A stretch of DNA of 64,000 nucleotides from DATLBA01 sp035527275. GTDB taxonomy: Bacteria > Planctomycetota > Phycisphaerae > FEN-1346. Location of the stretch: assembly GCA_035527275.1 (NCBI GenBank), contig DATLBA010000076.1:1-64000 (forward strand), in the 5' to 3' direction. A program made the translations under genes and the position numbers. This document shows positions 8,216 through 16,671 of the stretch, piece by piece. Positions within the stretch are counted from its first letter, which is position 1. Each line of letters starts with the position of its first letter. The notes beneath the pieces are model-generated. The model was not told the DNA's origin and made no database searches. It saw only the letters and a list, made by a program, of their open reading frames with translations.

Positions 8216-9310
8216 TTGGCCGAGCAAGCCATACGAAGCGCCGACGAAATGAAGGCCGTCCGGCAGTTGGGGGAGGCCCGGAGCCTTTTGCTGGGCGAAA
8301 TCCACAAAGTCATCGTCGGCCAGGACGAAGTCATCGAGCAGTTGCTGCTGGCCATGTTCAGTCGCGGCCACTGCCTGATGGTCGGCGTGCCGGGCCTGGC
8401 GAAGACGCTTCTCGTCTCGACCATCGCGAACGTGCTGAAACTGAAGTTCAGCCGCATCCAGTTTACGCCCGACCTGATGCCCTCGGACATTACCGGCACG
8501 GACGTCATTCAGGAGAACCGTTCGACGGGCGAGCGCGAGTTCCGCTTCATCAAGGGGCCTCTGTTTGGGAACATCATCCTGGCCGACGAGATTAACCGCA
8601 CTCCGCCCAAGACCCAGGCGGCCCTGCTCCAGGCCATGCAGGAATATCACGTGACCGCAGGGGGAAACACGTATCCGCTGGATCTGCCGTTCTTCGTCCT
8701 CGCGACGCAAAATCCCATCGAGCAGGAAGGGACCTATCCCCTGCCCGAGGCCCAACTCGACCGCTTCATGTTCATGATTAACATCGACTACCCGTCGCGC
8801 CAGGACGAGCGCGTCATCGTCAAGACAACCACCGCCGAGGAAAAGTATGACCTGCGGCTCGTGCTGGCCGGCAAGCACATCCTGAACATTCAGAGAATCG
8901 TCCGCCGCGTCCCCGTCTCGGAGCATGTCGTGGACTATGCGGTCGGCCTGGCGCGCGCCACGCGCCCGGGAACGCCCGAGGCACCGCAATTTATCAACGA
9001 GTGGCTGACGTGGGGTGCGGGGCCGCGGGCGGCCCAGTATCTGGTCCTCGGGGCAAAATCCCGCGCCATCTTCGCCGGCCGCGCCCAGGTCACCTGCGAG
9101 GACGTCCGCCGCATCGCTCACCCTGTCCTGCGGCACCGCCTGTTCACGAACTTCAACGCGGATGCCGAAGGCGTGACGCCGGAAAAAATCATCGACCGCC
9201 TGCTTCAGACCGTGCCGGAACCGACGCCCGACGACTACCGCCAGCCGCACGCCGCCTCTCAGCAGACCGCCGCGGACAAGAGCGCCGCGGCCGACACGCC
9301 GGAGGCGTGA
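8216..9310 (+). CDS. MoxR-family AAA+ ATPase
   Basis: 364 residues, typical MoxR/AAA_3 length. Walker A is GVPGLAKT (57-64), Walker B is IILADEINR (120-128), sensor 1 is LATQNPIEQEGTYPLPEAQ (162-180), and LDRF provides the arginine finger. MoxR ATPases act as chaperones that insert cofactors or assemble complexes, usually beside von Willebrand-domain proteins; none is present here, so the client is unknown. The start is TTG at 8216, supported by caggagg five bases upstream; no nearby ATG fits. The C-terminal tail (after about 340) is low-complexity Ala/Asp/Thr. It appears to be a single-gene unit. Confidence 0.9.
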   Translation: MAEQAIRSADEMKAVRQLGEARSLLLGEIHKVIVGQDEVIEQLLLAMFSRGHCLMVGVPGLAKTLLVSTIANVLKLKFSRIQFTPDLMPSDITGTDVIQENRSTGEREFRFIKGPLFGNIILADEINRTPPKTQAALLQAMQEYHVTAGGNTYPLDLPFFVLATQNPIEQEGTYPLPEAQLDRFMFMINIDYPSRQDERVIVKTTTAEEKYDLRLVLAGKHILNIQRIVRRVPVSEHVVDYAVGLARATRPGTPEAPQFINEWLTWGAGPRAAQYLVLGAKSRAIFAGRAQVTCEDVRRIAHPVLRHRLFTNFNADAEGVTPEKIIDRLLQTVPEPTPDDYRQPHAASQQTAADKSAAADTPEA

Positions 9311-9426
9311 TTGGTGAGGTCACCTTAGGGTATGGTGTGCCTTGCGCTGGCGAGCACATGGCCACACAACGATTCCCAAGGGGGCAGACCCCAAGCACGC
9401 CATCCGGCAACGCCCCGCGGGCAAGG

Positions 9427-9840
9427 TCACAAGATGCCGCACTCTCCCAGCACGTCCTCCAGCAGCGCGAGGGCCGGCGTCAGGAGCACGCCCAGGACCA
9501 CGGCCATGCCGATCGCGCCGCACAAGACGGCAATCGCCCTGCCGAACGAGGTCTGAAGGCTGCTTCGCAGGATGACCACCGACGCCAAGACAATCAGCAC
9601 ATGGCCGAGCCAATGGGGGTAAAATATGAGGCTTGGGCGCGCGGAGCCCCCACGGTCCGTCAGGACGTAAGTCATGGCGAAGACCGCGGCCGCAACGATA
9701 CCACAAAAAAGGGCGCTCAGCATCGCCCGGCCGAACGAGGCGTTCTCCGCCCGCGCCACCATCGCGGCAATCCAAAAGAGGATTCCGCCGACCAGCAGCC
9801 CACCGACGGCCAGGAGGGCCCAGATGAACGCAACGTTCAT
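9427..9840 (-). CDS. Small four-helix membrane protein, unknown function
   Basis: 137 residues with four predicted membrane segments: about 5-27, 39-61, 79-95 and 104-124. There are no recognisable motifs; short polar loops contain RAENASFGRAM and LQTSFGRAI, a weak internal repeat suggesting two duplicated helix pairs. The ATG at 9840 follows aaggaaggga. It is convergent with the MoxR gene, with 116 bases between the stops, and no partner gene is apparent. I do not recognise the family. Confidence 0.65.
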   Translation of the reverse strand: MNVAFIWALLAVGGLLVGGILFWIAAMVARAENASFGRAMLSALFCGIVAAAVFAMTYVLTDRGGSARPSLIFYPHWLGHVLIVLASVVILRSSLQTSFGRAIAVLCGAIGMAVVLGVLLTPALALLEDVLGECGIL

Positions 9841-10003
9841 GGCACGACTCCCTTCCTTTACCCCTCGCGGTTACATGCTACATATAGAAATCGGCGTGGA
9901 AGGTCCGATAAATTGAGCCGAATTGGCAGGCTATGTAGCGCACCAGAAGTCAGGGCACGCCCGGATGAGAGCGAGAACCGTCCGAGTCGGCGAAACCGGA
10001 TGG

Positions 10004-11755
10004 TTATTCCTCTTTTTTGCGGATGCGGCGCTCCCACCTGTCGGCCTCCGCGCTGCGTCCGGCCTCCCGAAGCGCCGCCACATACACTTCCACAACGTGA
10101 ACGAAAGCGGGATTCGTTTCTCTCTCAGCGCCGGGGGCTGCCAGTCCCCGGTACCGGGGCACCTTCTCCGCCATAATCTTGAGATACTTGAGGCGCATGT
10201 CCAGGTTTTGCATCAGGGCAACCGCCCGGTCAAAGAGGCCCAGGAAGCCGTAGTGGTCCGCCACATATCGCTCGGCTGCCAGGACGTATAATTTCAGCGC
10301 GTTCTCGGTCCGCCCGGCGGCTTCCAGGTAGGCTCCCTGAAGGCTCCGGAGTTTGACCGCCAGGTCCGGGCGCTTGGACTGCTCGTAGATCTTGAACGCC
10401 TGCTCCAGGATCTTGAGGTTTCTGCGGACCTCTTTCTCCTCCTCCGTCTCCGCCGCCGCGAGCCGCGGGGCCAGAATCTTCTCGAGCACCTCAAACGTCA
10501 GGTCCGGATAGGCGGCGAAGTGCCGGAACATCTGGTCATACATCTTCTCGCCCACTTCGCGCGAGAGGACCCCCTCGGCCACGTCGCGGGCCATCAGCCG
10601 CCACACATCGGCGCCATACGGATTTCGCCGGACCGCGCCATCGAGCAGACCGGCGACTTTGCCCCGCGTTTCGGGATCGAGCAGGTCGTAGATGTGGCAG
10701 CCGATCCGGGCCTGAAGCCATCCCTCGTAGGAGTGGACCATCGCGGCCGTCAACAACTGGACATCGCGATCAAGGATAATCGTGCCTTTGACGGGACAGA
10801 AGACCTCGCCGCGGTAATATTTATCGTAATCGAAACGCCCCGAAAACAGGAGGTCCGCCTGCTTGCCTCTGCGGCCGACCCAGGAAACCCAGGCATGGCC
10901 GCCGCGCGCCCCTTCGCCACAATCATACATGCCCGGGATGCCCAGCGACTTGAGAACGCGGCTGGTATAGTAGGCCCGCTCCATGCAGACCCCGCCGTAG
11001 GTCAGGAGGTTCTGTAACGTGTAAGGCCGGTCACCGATTCGTCCCTCGCCCTTGATTCGACTGGTATCATAAGGCACGTCGTAGTAGATCTTCTCAAGCG
11101 ACGCCTTTTTCGCGTAGCGCCCGAGAGCCCACTCGCGCTCCTCGATTGGGATGTCGTTATCCGCCACGAAGGCCAGCATCGGCCAAGGCGTCGTCACAAG
11201 CGACATCTTCATCGCCTTCTTCTCATACTTCAGGTAGTACGCGAATGATTCCTCAAGTGACGGTTCGGGACGCCGGGGCGAGGCGTACCGGTGTCGCAAA
11301 CCCGGCTGGAGGGTGCTTCCCTGGCCCGCCCGGCCATAGGCGATCGCAAAGGCCAGCGCAAGATGCTTGTGACGATCGAACTGCTGCCCGAACTTTTCGG
11401 TGAGCGTCTTCAGACACGCAACAACCCCCGGCTCATACTCGGGGTACAATTCCACGAGCAACGCGTCGTGCAGGACCTCGTCCGCTGCGATGCGATTCCA
11501 GAACTCCTCGGAGACGTGTGCCGGCACGAGCCGCTCGCGGGCGCATGCGTCGGCGTATTGTTTGAACAGCGCGATCAATTCGCCGGTGAGGTTGCCCTTC
11601 GAGCCAAGTTCGACGACTTGACGGCGGAGTTCGTCGGCGGTCCGGGGCGCTTCGGCGGCCTCGCCATGCGGCGGCGCGGTTGCTCCCAGCCCAAGGACGC
11701 CGAGCCAAAGGAGCAATAGCGCTGCCGTCGCCACGATCTTCACTGGTTTACACAT
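10004..11755 (-). CDS. Secreted transglutaminase-like / TPR protein
   Basis: 583 residues with an N-terminal signal peptide (hydrophobic about 7-25, small residues before an Ala-X-Ala-like site). In the middle, TYGGVCMERAYYTSRVLKSL (Cys) followed by ARGGHAWVSWV (His) has the spacing of a transglutaminase-like Cys-His pair, with a possible Asp in the ILDRDVQLL or LFSGRFDYDKY region. The C-terminal third is helical and TPR-like (AVKLRSLQGAYLEAAGRTEN...). I infer an exported enzyme or scaffold. Other genes ending nearby do not clarify its role. The start at 11755 is preceded by a G-rich site. The catalytic role is uncertain because the third triad residue was not pinned down. Confidence 0.72.
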   Translation of the reverse strand: MCKPVKIVATAALLLLWLGVLGLGATAPPHGEAAEAPRTADELRRQVVELGSKGNLTGELIALFKQYADACARERLVPAHVSEEFWNRIAADEVLHDALLVELYPEYEPGVVACLKTLTEKFGQQFDRHKHLALAFAIAYGRAGQGSTLQPGLRHRYASPRRPEPSLEESFAYYLKYEKKAMKMSLVTTPWPMLAFVADNDIPIEEREWALGRYAKKASLEKIYYDVPYDTSRIKGEGRIGDRPYTLQNLLTYGGVCMERAYYTSRVLKSLGIPGMYDCGEGARGGHAWVSWVGRRGKQADLLFSGRFDYDKYYRGEVFCPVKGTIILDRDVQLLTAAMVHSYEGWLQARIGCHIYDLLDPETRGKVAGLLDGAVRRNPYGADVWRLMARDVAEGVLSREVGEKMYDQMFRHFAAYPDLTFEVLEKILAPRLAAAETEEEKEVRRNLKILEQAFKIYEQSKRPDLAVKLRSLQGAYLEAAGRTENALKLYVLAAERYVADHYGFLGLFDRAVALMQNLDMRLKYLKIMAEKVPRYRGLAAPGAERETNPAFVHVVEVYVAALREAGRSAEADRWERRIRKKEE

Positions 11756-11814
11756 ACCGAAACCCCCCTAATGTTCGCCCGAGATGTCTCCCGATTCCAC
11801 AAGTGGACCCGGCG

Positions 11815-12591
11815 TCATTTGGAGGACTTCTTCTTCCGGGCGACGAGGATGAGGTCGCGGCTCGTGTCCGGGTCGAACGGTTTCGGTTCGTAGCCGCCGT
11901 AGAACTGGAGGCGGACAAAACCGGCGTCGGTCGCCAGGGTCTTGAGTTCCGGCTGCTCGATGGCTACGGCCTGGGCGTGGAATTCAAGTTTCGTCCACTC
12001 GCCCGCCTGCTTTTCGAGGACGATGATGTCCAGGTCGCAGCGGCGGCGGACCTTGCGGGCGACCTTCAGGAAAAGGATTTCGCGGTCGTCCACGACGCGG
12101 ACGCGCGGCTCCTCGTAGAGGTTCCGCCCCTCGGGCATGCGGGCATAGTTGAGGACGTGCAGGATCGCCACGCCGCCAGGCGCCAACACCTCGTAAATGC
12201 TCCCCACCGCCTGGCGGACGCCGTCCTTCGAGCCGACGAGCGACAAACTGTTGCCCGTGCAGATGATCGCGTCGAACGGTTCGCCAAAATAAGCCGCAAG
12301 GTCCAGGAAGTCGGCGACCTCGAATCGGACGTCGGCGCCGTCGAGTTTGGCGTCGCGGCTGGCCTGTTGAATCATCGCCGGCGAAAGGTCGCTCCCCGCC
12401 ACCTCCAGACGCCACCGTGAAAAGAGGCGGACATGATGGCCCGTGCCGCAGGCGCAATCCAAGACACGGCGGACCCTGGCGCTGGCAAAGACCCGCTGAA
12501 AAAACGGGGCCTCGTGGGCCAGCCGCCGCTCCCAATTGACCATCAGATCGTAATACGGCTGGAACGCATCGGGGACTTGGGCGTCGGCCAT
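11815..12591 (-). CDS. Class I SAM-dependent methyltransferase
   Basis: 258 residues. Motif I is VLDCACGTGHHVRLF (about 43-57), followed by the acidic strand end VAGSDLSPAMIQQA and motif IV region DAIICTGNSLSLV. These are diagnostic of a Rossmann-type methyltransferase. The C-terminal half is beta-rich and ends in ILVARKKKSSK. The substrate is unknown; the fold resembles small-molecule methyltransferases of the methyltransf_25 group. The ATG at 12591 follows ggagg. It lies 59 bases upstream of the secreted transglutaminase-like gene on the same strand and may be co-transcribed with it. Confidence 0.85.
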   Translation of the reverse strand: MADAQVPDAFQPYYDLMVNWERRLAHEAPFFQRVFASARVRRVLDCACGTGHHVRLFSRWRLEVAGSDLSPAMIQQASRDAKLDGADVRFEVADFLDLAAYFGEPFDAIICTGNSLSLVGSKDGVRQAVGSIYEVLAPGGVAILHVLNYARMPEGRNLYEEPRVRVVDDREILFLKVARKVRRRCDLDIIVLEKQAGEWTKLEFHAQAVAIEQPELKTLATDAGFVRLQFYGGYEPKPFDPDTSRDLILVARKKKSSK

Positions 12592-13019
12592 CGTCGAGCC
12601 TCCGCATTATGGCGCCCGGACAAGAACGGTGTGAATCTTAGGCCGCCCGGGTGGTCTGTGCAAGCCTTTCCCCGCCGTGGCCAGGCAGAAGGCGCCACAA
12701 ATCCGTATTTGCCGCCATGGCGGCCGCGTTGGAGACGCAGGCGGGCCGCGAGGGGCAAAGCGGAGTCGGGCGTCGCGAATCAGTGACGTTCGGCAAGAGC
12801 CCTGACTTCCAGGGCTGCAATATTGAATACGTCGCACTCGATGTGCACCTTGTTGATATCACAAAACCACGGCATTGGGTTGACATGACGCTGTCTGTTT
12901 ATGGAACCCCTGAGCCGGCAACGCTGGGCCTCATGGCGGCAGGGCTTGTGGCGATTTGCCTGAAACGGAGGCGCTCGGCGTAGGACGAGGGTTTGTCGCT
13001 CGCGCCGTCGTGCGCGGCC
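12592..13019. other. Intergenic stretch containing only the PEP-CTERM remnant
   Basis: Between the methyltransferase start and the TPR gene stop there is no intact gene. The left half (12592-12782) has no supportable coding frame; the right half carries the PEP-CTERM tail. It may be the scar of a deletion. Confidence 0.5.
12783..12983 (+). pseudogene. Remnant of a PEP-CTERM exported protein gene (3' end)
   Basis: The last 66 codons of an open frame end in TPEPATLGLMAAGLVAICLK followed by RRRSA. This is a textbook PEP-CTERM signal: PEP motif, hydrophobic helix, basic tail. It is recognised by exosortase in biofilm/EPS-producing Gram-negative bacteria and many planctomycetes. The preceding residues (VTFGKSPDFQGCNIEYVALD...) could be the end of a beta-rich secreted domain, but nothing upstream resembles a signal peptide or full domain. 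GTG at 12783 is only a formal start. I read this as a truncated gene; no exosortase gene is in the window. Confidence 0.5.
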
Positions 13020-14675
13020 CTACGGTTCTGCCGCTGGGGCCGGGGCGGAGGGCACCGAAGCGAAGGGCGAGCCTTCTTCGCCCACCAGGCCCATGTTTTC
13101 GAGCGCCAGGGCCAGGCTCGCCTCCACGCCTTCGGCGTCGGGGCGGCGTTGGAGAGCCTTTTCATACTGCTCGACGGCGAGCGGCCACAGGCCGCGGTCC
13201 GCATACACGAGCCCCAGCCGGTAGTGCAGGTCCACGTATTCCGGCTGGAGGTTGACCGCCCGTTCGAGCGTCTTCGCGGCCTCTTCCAGGCGGCCGGCCT
13301 CCCACGTCGTCAGTCCCAACTTGACCAGGGCCTTCATATACGTCGGGTTGAGTTCCACTGCCGCACGGAACTGCTCGAGCGCCTCCTCGGTCCGCCCGGC
13401 GCTCTTCAGGAGCAGGCCGTAGCGGTATCGGTAGTCGGGGAAGTTGGGGTGGGCGGCCACGGCGTCGGCGTGTTCCCGGAGTTCGGCGGCGAGGACGTCG
13501 GCGGGGTCCAGTTTGTCCACGGCGGGGGCCATCGCGTCGGCCGGCACGTCCAGTTCGCGCCGCCGCACCGCCGACAGGGAGGAGCGCAGCATCAGCCGCG
13601 CTATCTCCTGATACAGGCGATCCGACCCGGGCGCCACCTGGGCCGCCATCCGGACGGCCTCGTCGGCCTGCTCGTCCTGCCCCGATCGCCGATACGCCAC
13701 CGCCAAGCCGACGTAGGCCTCCAGATAGCCATCGTTGACGCGGGTGGCGCGCCGGTAGTGGGCGACGGCGTCCTCGGCCCGGCCCAATTCCACAAGGACC
13801 TGCCCGCGCAGGATCAGCGCGTCCAGATACCGCGGGTTCATCGCCAGCGCCTGCTGGAGGTGATAGTCCGCCGAGGCCAGGTCGCCAGTCCGAACCAGCA
13901 GCGACGCCGCCCGGTGATGCATGTCGGGATAGTCGGGGTGGAGGTCGAGGACGCGGCGGATTTCTTCGAGCGCCTGTTCGGGCATGCCGAGGTTTTCGAG
14001 GCAGTCGGCCAGTTGGCATCGGGCCTCCCAGTTGTCCGGCTCGATGAGAAGCGCTTCCTGGTATTCGCGGATGGCTTCCGCCATGTTGCCGCGACGCACC
14101 TGGAGGGAGGCCAGATTCATGCGGGTTTCAAAATCGCCCGGTTCCTGCCGCTTCAGCATTGCGTATTGACGGACCGCGTGGTCCAGGTTTCCCCTCACGA
14201 GTTCCAGCGCCGCCAGGCGTTGGCGTGCGGCGGTGTGCATCGGGTCGGCCGCAAGCGCCAGCCGATAACTTGCCGCCGCCTCGTCCATCGCGCCGCGGCG
14301 TTCCTCGAGTTGCCCGATGACGTAACGAACGGTCGCTTCCTGGAAACACCGCTCGGCCACCGGCTTGAGGAGTTCGACGGCCCTGGCGGGGTCGCCGAGG
14401 TCGCTGACGGCGGCGGCCAGCGCCACCCGGGCATCGTCGAGTTCCGGGTCGAGGCGGACGGCTGATTCCAGGGCCTGCCTCGCGGCCGCCAGCCGCCCCA
14501 GTTCCATCTGCTTCAAGCCCACCGCCAGGTGCAGGTCGGCCTTGCGTGGTGCCTCGCGGACTTGCTCCTCGAGTTCCTCGAGCGACCGGTCCGTCGGCGC
14601 CTTGAGGAACTTGCTCAGATACCCCGTGAAATCCCCCGCGAGTCCTTTTCCGAGGGTCCGAAGGAGGTAACTCAT
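13020..14675 (-). CDS. TPR-repeat protein (551 aa)
   Basis: A 551-residue protein built almost entirely of tetratricopeptide repeats, with about 12 units at roughly 34-residue spacing (for example AIREYQEALLIEPDNWEARC, ALEEIRRVLDLHPDYPDMHH, AVEQYEKALQRRPDAEGVEA). There is no signal peptide or membrane segment, so it is a cytosolic scaffold. The ATG at 14675 follows aaggagg and overlaps the upstream TPR gene stop as ATGA, so it is the last gene of a three-gene operon (16474 to 13020). The C-terminus is Ala/Pro-rich. The specific partner is unknown. Confidence 0.85.
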   Translation of the reverse strand: MSYLLRTLGKGLAGDFTGYLSKFLKAPTDRSLEELEEQVREAPRKADLHLAVGLKQMELGRLAAARQALESAVRLDPELDDARVALAAAVSDLGDPARAVELLKPVAERCFQEATVRYVIGQLEERRGAMDEAAASYRLALAADPMHTAARQRLAALELVRGNLDHAVRQYAMLKRQEPGDFETRMNLASLQVRRGNMAEAIREYQEALLIEPDNWEARCQLADCLENLGMPEQALEEIRRVLDLHPDYPDMHHRAASLLVRTGDLASADYHLQQALAMNPRYLDALILRGQVLVELGRAEDAVAHYRRATRVNDGYLEAYVGLAVAYRRSGQDEQADEAVRMAAQVAPGSDRLYQEIARLMLRSSLSAVRRRELDVPADAMAPAVDKLDPADVLAAELREHADAVAAHPNFPDYRYRYGLLLKSAGRTEEALEQFRAAVELNPTYMKALVKLGLTTWEAGRLEEAAKTLERAVNLQPEYVDLHYRLGLVYADRGLWPLAVEQYEKALQRRPDAEGVEASLALALENMGLVGEEGSPFASVPSAPAPAAEP

Positions 14676-15679
14676 CCGCCGCCTCCTTTTGCCGCCAACG
14701 CTTCTTCGAGGTTTTCGAGGCGTCGGCGCGCCTCCTGACACTTGCCGTCCACCTCCAGGGCCCGGCGGTAGGCGTCGGCGGCCTCGTGGACCTGTCCCTG
14801 CTCTCGAAGCAGGCGCCCGAGATGCAGGTGCGCGTCGATCCACTCCGGCTTCAATTCCGTCACGCGGGTGCATCGCTCGGCCGCCTGGTCCGGCCGGCCA
14901 TGCTTCTCGTACAGCCGGACGGCGAGCAGGGCGGCCTCGGCATACCGTGGGTTCAGGTCGATCGCCTTCTCGGCGGCCTCGATTGCCCGGTCGATTTCTC
15001 CGAGTTGCTCGGCCACGAGGCTTATCCCGAAATACAGGTCCGGATGGGACGGGTGCTGCGCGATCAGTCGCCGCAGCGCCCGCCGCGCCGCACGCAGGGT
15101 TTCCCGTTTTTCCGGTCCTGCTTCCCCGCGCCCGCCCACAAGTGCTTCGGCCAATTCGGGCTCGCGGGCCACGAGGCTTTCGACCAGGGCCGCCTGCCTG
15201 CGCGGTCGCGGCGGCCGCCGCTCCGGCCGCGCCGACGACGCCGCCAGAACCTCCTCCCCCACGTGAAGCAGGCAGGCGAGTTCACCCGGGACCCCGCCCG
15301 CCAGCGCGATTGCCTGTCTCAGGGTCTCGACCGATTCGGCCGTTTTTCCGCACACCGCCTGGACGAGGGCCAGGTCCCGCAGATACTCGAATGTGGCGGG
15401 CTCCTGGGCCGAGGCCCGGGCCAGGTGCCGCTCCGCCGCCTCGTATTCGCCGGCCCCCGCAAAGATGAGGCCCAACAGATGGCGCAGCGACGCCGTTCCC
15501 GTCGCCTGGGCCAGCCCCGAGTGCAGCGCCGCCCGCGCCTGGGCGAGGCGCCCCGCGCGGCTCAACCACGCCGCCAGTTCACGGTGCCGCTCTGGTTGCG
15601 CCGGGTCCGACCGGAGGTGCTCCCGCAGGTCTCCCTCCTTGGCGTAGTCGTGCCGTCGCAACGCGCTGCTCTTTTCCAA
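14672..15679 (-). CDS. TPR-repeat protein (335 aa)
   Basis: 335 residues with two TPR blocks (about 10-120 and 200-330) separated by an Arg/Pro-rich linker (about 150-175, PERRPPRPRRQA). Clear units include AARRALRRLIAQHPSHPDLY, AIEAAEKAIDLNPRYAEAAL and AADAYRRALEVDGKCQEARR. The start is TTG at 15679, supported by taggaggag five bases upstream. The stop overlaps the next TPR gene by 4 bases, and the lipoprotein gene upstream ends only 18 bases away, so the three are co-transcribed. No enzymatic motif is present; it is probably a scaffold working with its neighbours. Confidence 0.83.
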   Translation of the reverse strand: MEKSSALRRHDYAKEGDLREHLRSDPAQPERHRELAAWLSRAGRLAQARAALHSGLAQATGTASLRHLLGLIFAGAGEYEAAERHLARASAQEPATFEYLRDLALVQAVCGKTAESVETLRQAIALAGGVPGELACLLHVGEEVLAASSARPERRPPRPRRQAALVESLVAREPELAEALVGGRGEAGPEKRETLRAARRALRRLIAQHPSHPDLYFGISLVAEQLGEIDRAIEAAEKAIDLNPRYAEAALLAVRLYEKHGRPDQAAERCTRVTELKPEWIDAHLHLGRLLREQGQVHEAADAYRRALEVDGKCQEARRRLENLEEALAAKGGGG

Positions 15680-15697
15680 AGCGTCTCCTCCTACCCC

Positions 15698-16474
15698 CTA
15701 CGGCACAACCCAGGTGGCGAAGCCTGCCGCGCCGACGCGCTTCGCCAGGGCGACTGCCTCCGCATAGGTCCGCGCTTGGCCCACGCGAACCGTATGGAAC
15801 CGCTTCCGATTGCGCTCGGTCATGCCGAGGCGCGGTTGGAATCCGGCGGCCCGCAACCGGGCTGCTTCGCGCGATGCCCCCGTGCTCGACGCATAGGCCC
15901 CCGTCTGGACGCTGAACGCGCCCGCCCGATAGCGCCGCCGCGCCTCTGCTGCTGCCGCCGCCGTCTTCGGATAGTGCTCCATTACGTAGGCCAGGTACGT
16001 ATCCGCGGCCCGCCACTTGCCGATCCGTTGAAGGCTGATGGCCAGCCTCAGGAGGACGCGCTCGAGCGGCAGGTCGTCCGGCGGATTCTTCAGCGCCCGG
16101 GCATAAGCCAGAACCGCTTCGCGGTCTTCCTCCGCCTCGTAATGAAGGTTCCCGATGGCGACGTGGGCGTAGGCGTCAATCGGCGGCGGCGGCGCCGCCC
16201 GCACGGCGTGCTGGAAATCGGCGAGCGCTTCGTCTCGAGCGCCCAGGCGCACTCGCGCCAGGCCGCGATAGTAATACGCCTCGCCCCGCGCCGGCGAACC
16301 GGGATGCGCCTGAAGGAATGTTGTGAATGCTTCGGCGGCCTCGTGCCAGCGGCCCGCCTCCAGCGCTGCATACCCTTGCTCAAACGGGAAATGGTCCTCC
16401 CGCCAGGCCAGTTGGCCGCATCCTGCCGCGACGACCAGAATCGCCGCCGTCATGAGCGCACCGATTCGTCCCAC
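15698..16474 (-). CDS. TPR lipoprotein with C-terminal SPOR domain
   Basis: About 258 residues. The N-terminal hydrophobic segment ends in a lipobox (VVAAGC), so it is a lipoprotein. Residues about 30-165 are TPR-like (BamD-like spacing: GYAALEAGRWHEAAEAFTTF, YYYRGLARVRLGARDEALAD). The last about 75 residues form a SPOR domain (AFSVQTGAYASSTGASREAA ... FHTVRVGQARTYAEAVALA), which binds denuded peptidoglycan glycans. I infer an envelope protein linked to cell-wall growth or division. GTG at 16474 is chosen because ggaaagg lies upstream and the lipoprotein signal then starts at once. It is first in an operon with two TPR genes. Confidence 0.82.
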   Translation of the reverse strand: MGRIGALMTAAILVVAAGCGQLAWREDHFPFEQGYAALEAGRWHEAAEAFTTFLQAHPGSPARGEAYYYRGLARVRLGARDEALADFQHAVRAAPPPPIDAYAHVAIGNLHYEAEEDREAVLAYARALKNPPDDLPLERVLLRLAISLQRIGKWRAADTYLAYVMEHYPKTAAAAAEARRRYRAGAFSVQTGAYASSTGASREAARLRAAGFQPRLGMTERNRKRFHTVRVGQARTYAEAVALAKRVGAAGFATWVVP

Positions 16475-16671
16475 GCTAGAGCCTTTCCATCGGGCCTGCC
16501 CGCCAAATCCTGGCAGGCGGGCCGGCGCGGGGGCACACTTTCCCCGCTGCGCCGTTGCCCCTGCGCTGCTCTCCACGGGTTAATCGGCCCCGAAACGCGC
16601 GAGCCTTGAGGTAAAAAGCGGCCTGCTGCGGACTTATCGGACTTCGCCCCGGCCTCTACGCCTGAGGCGGA

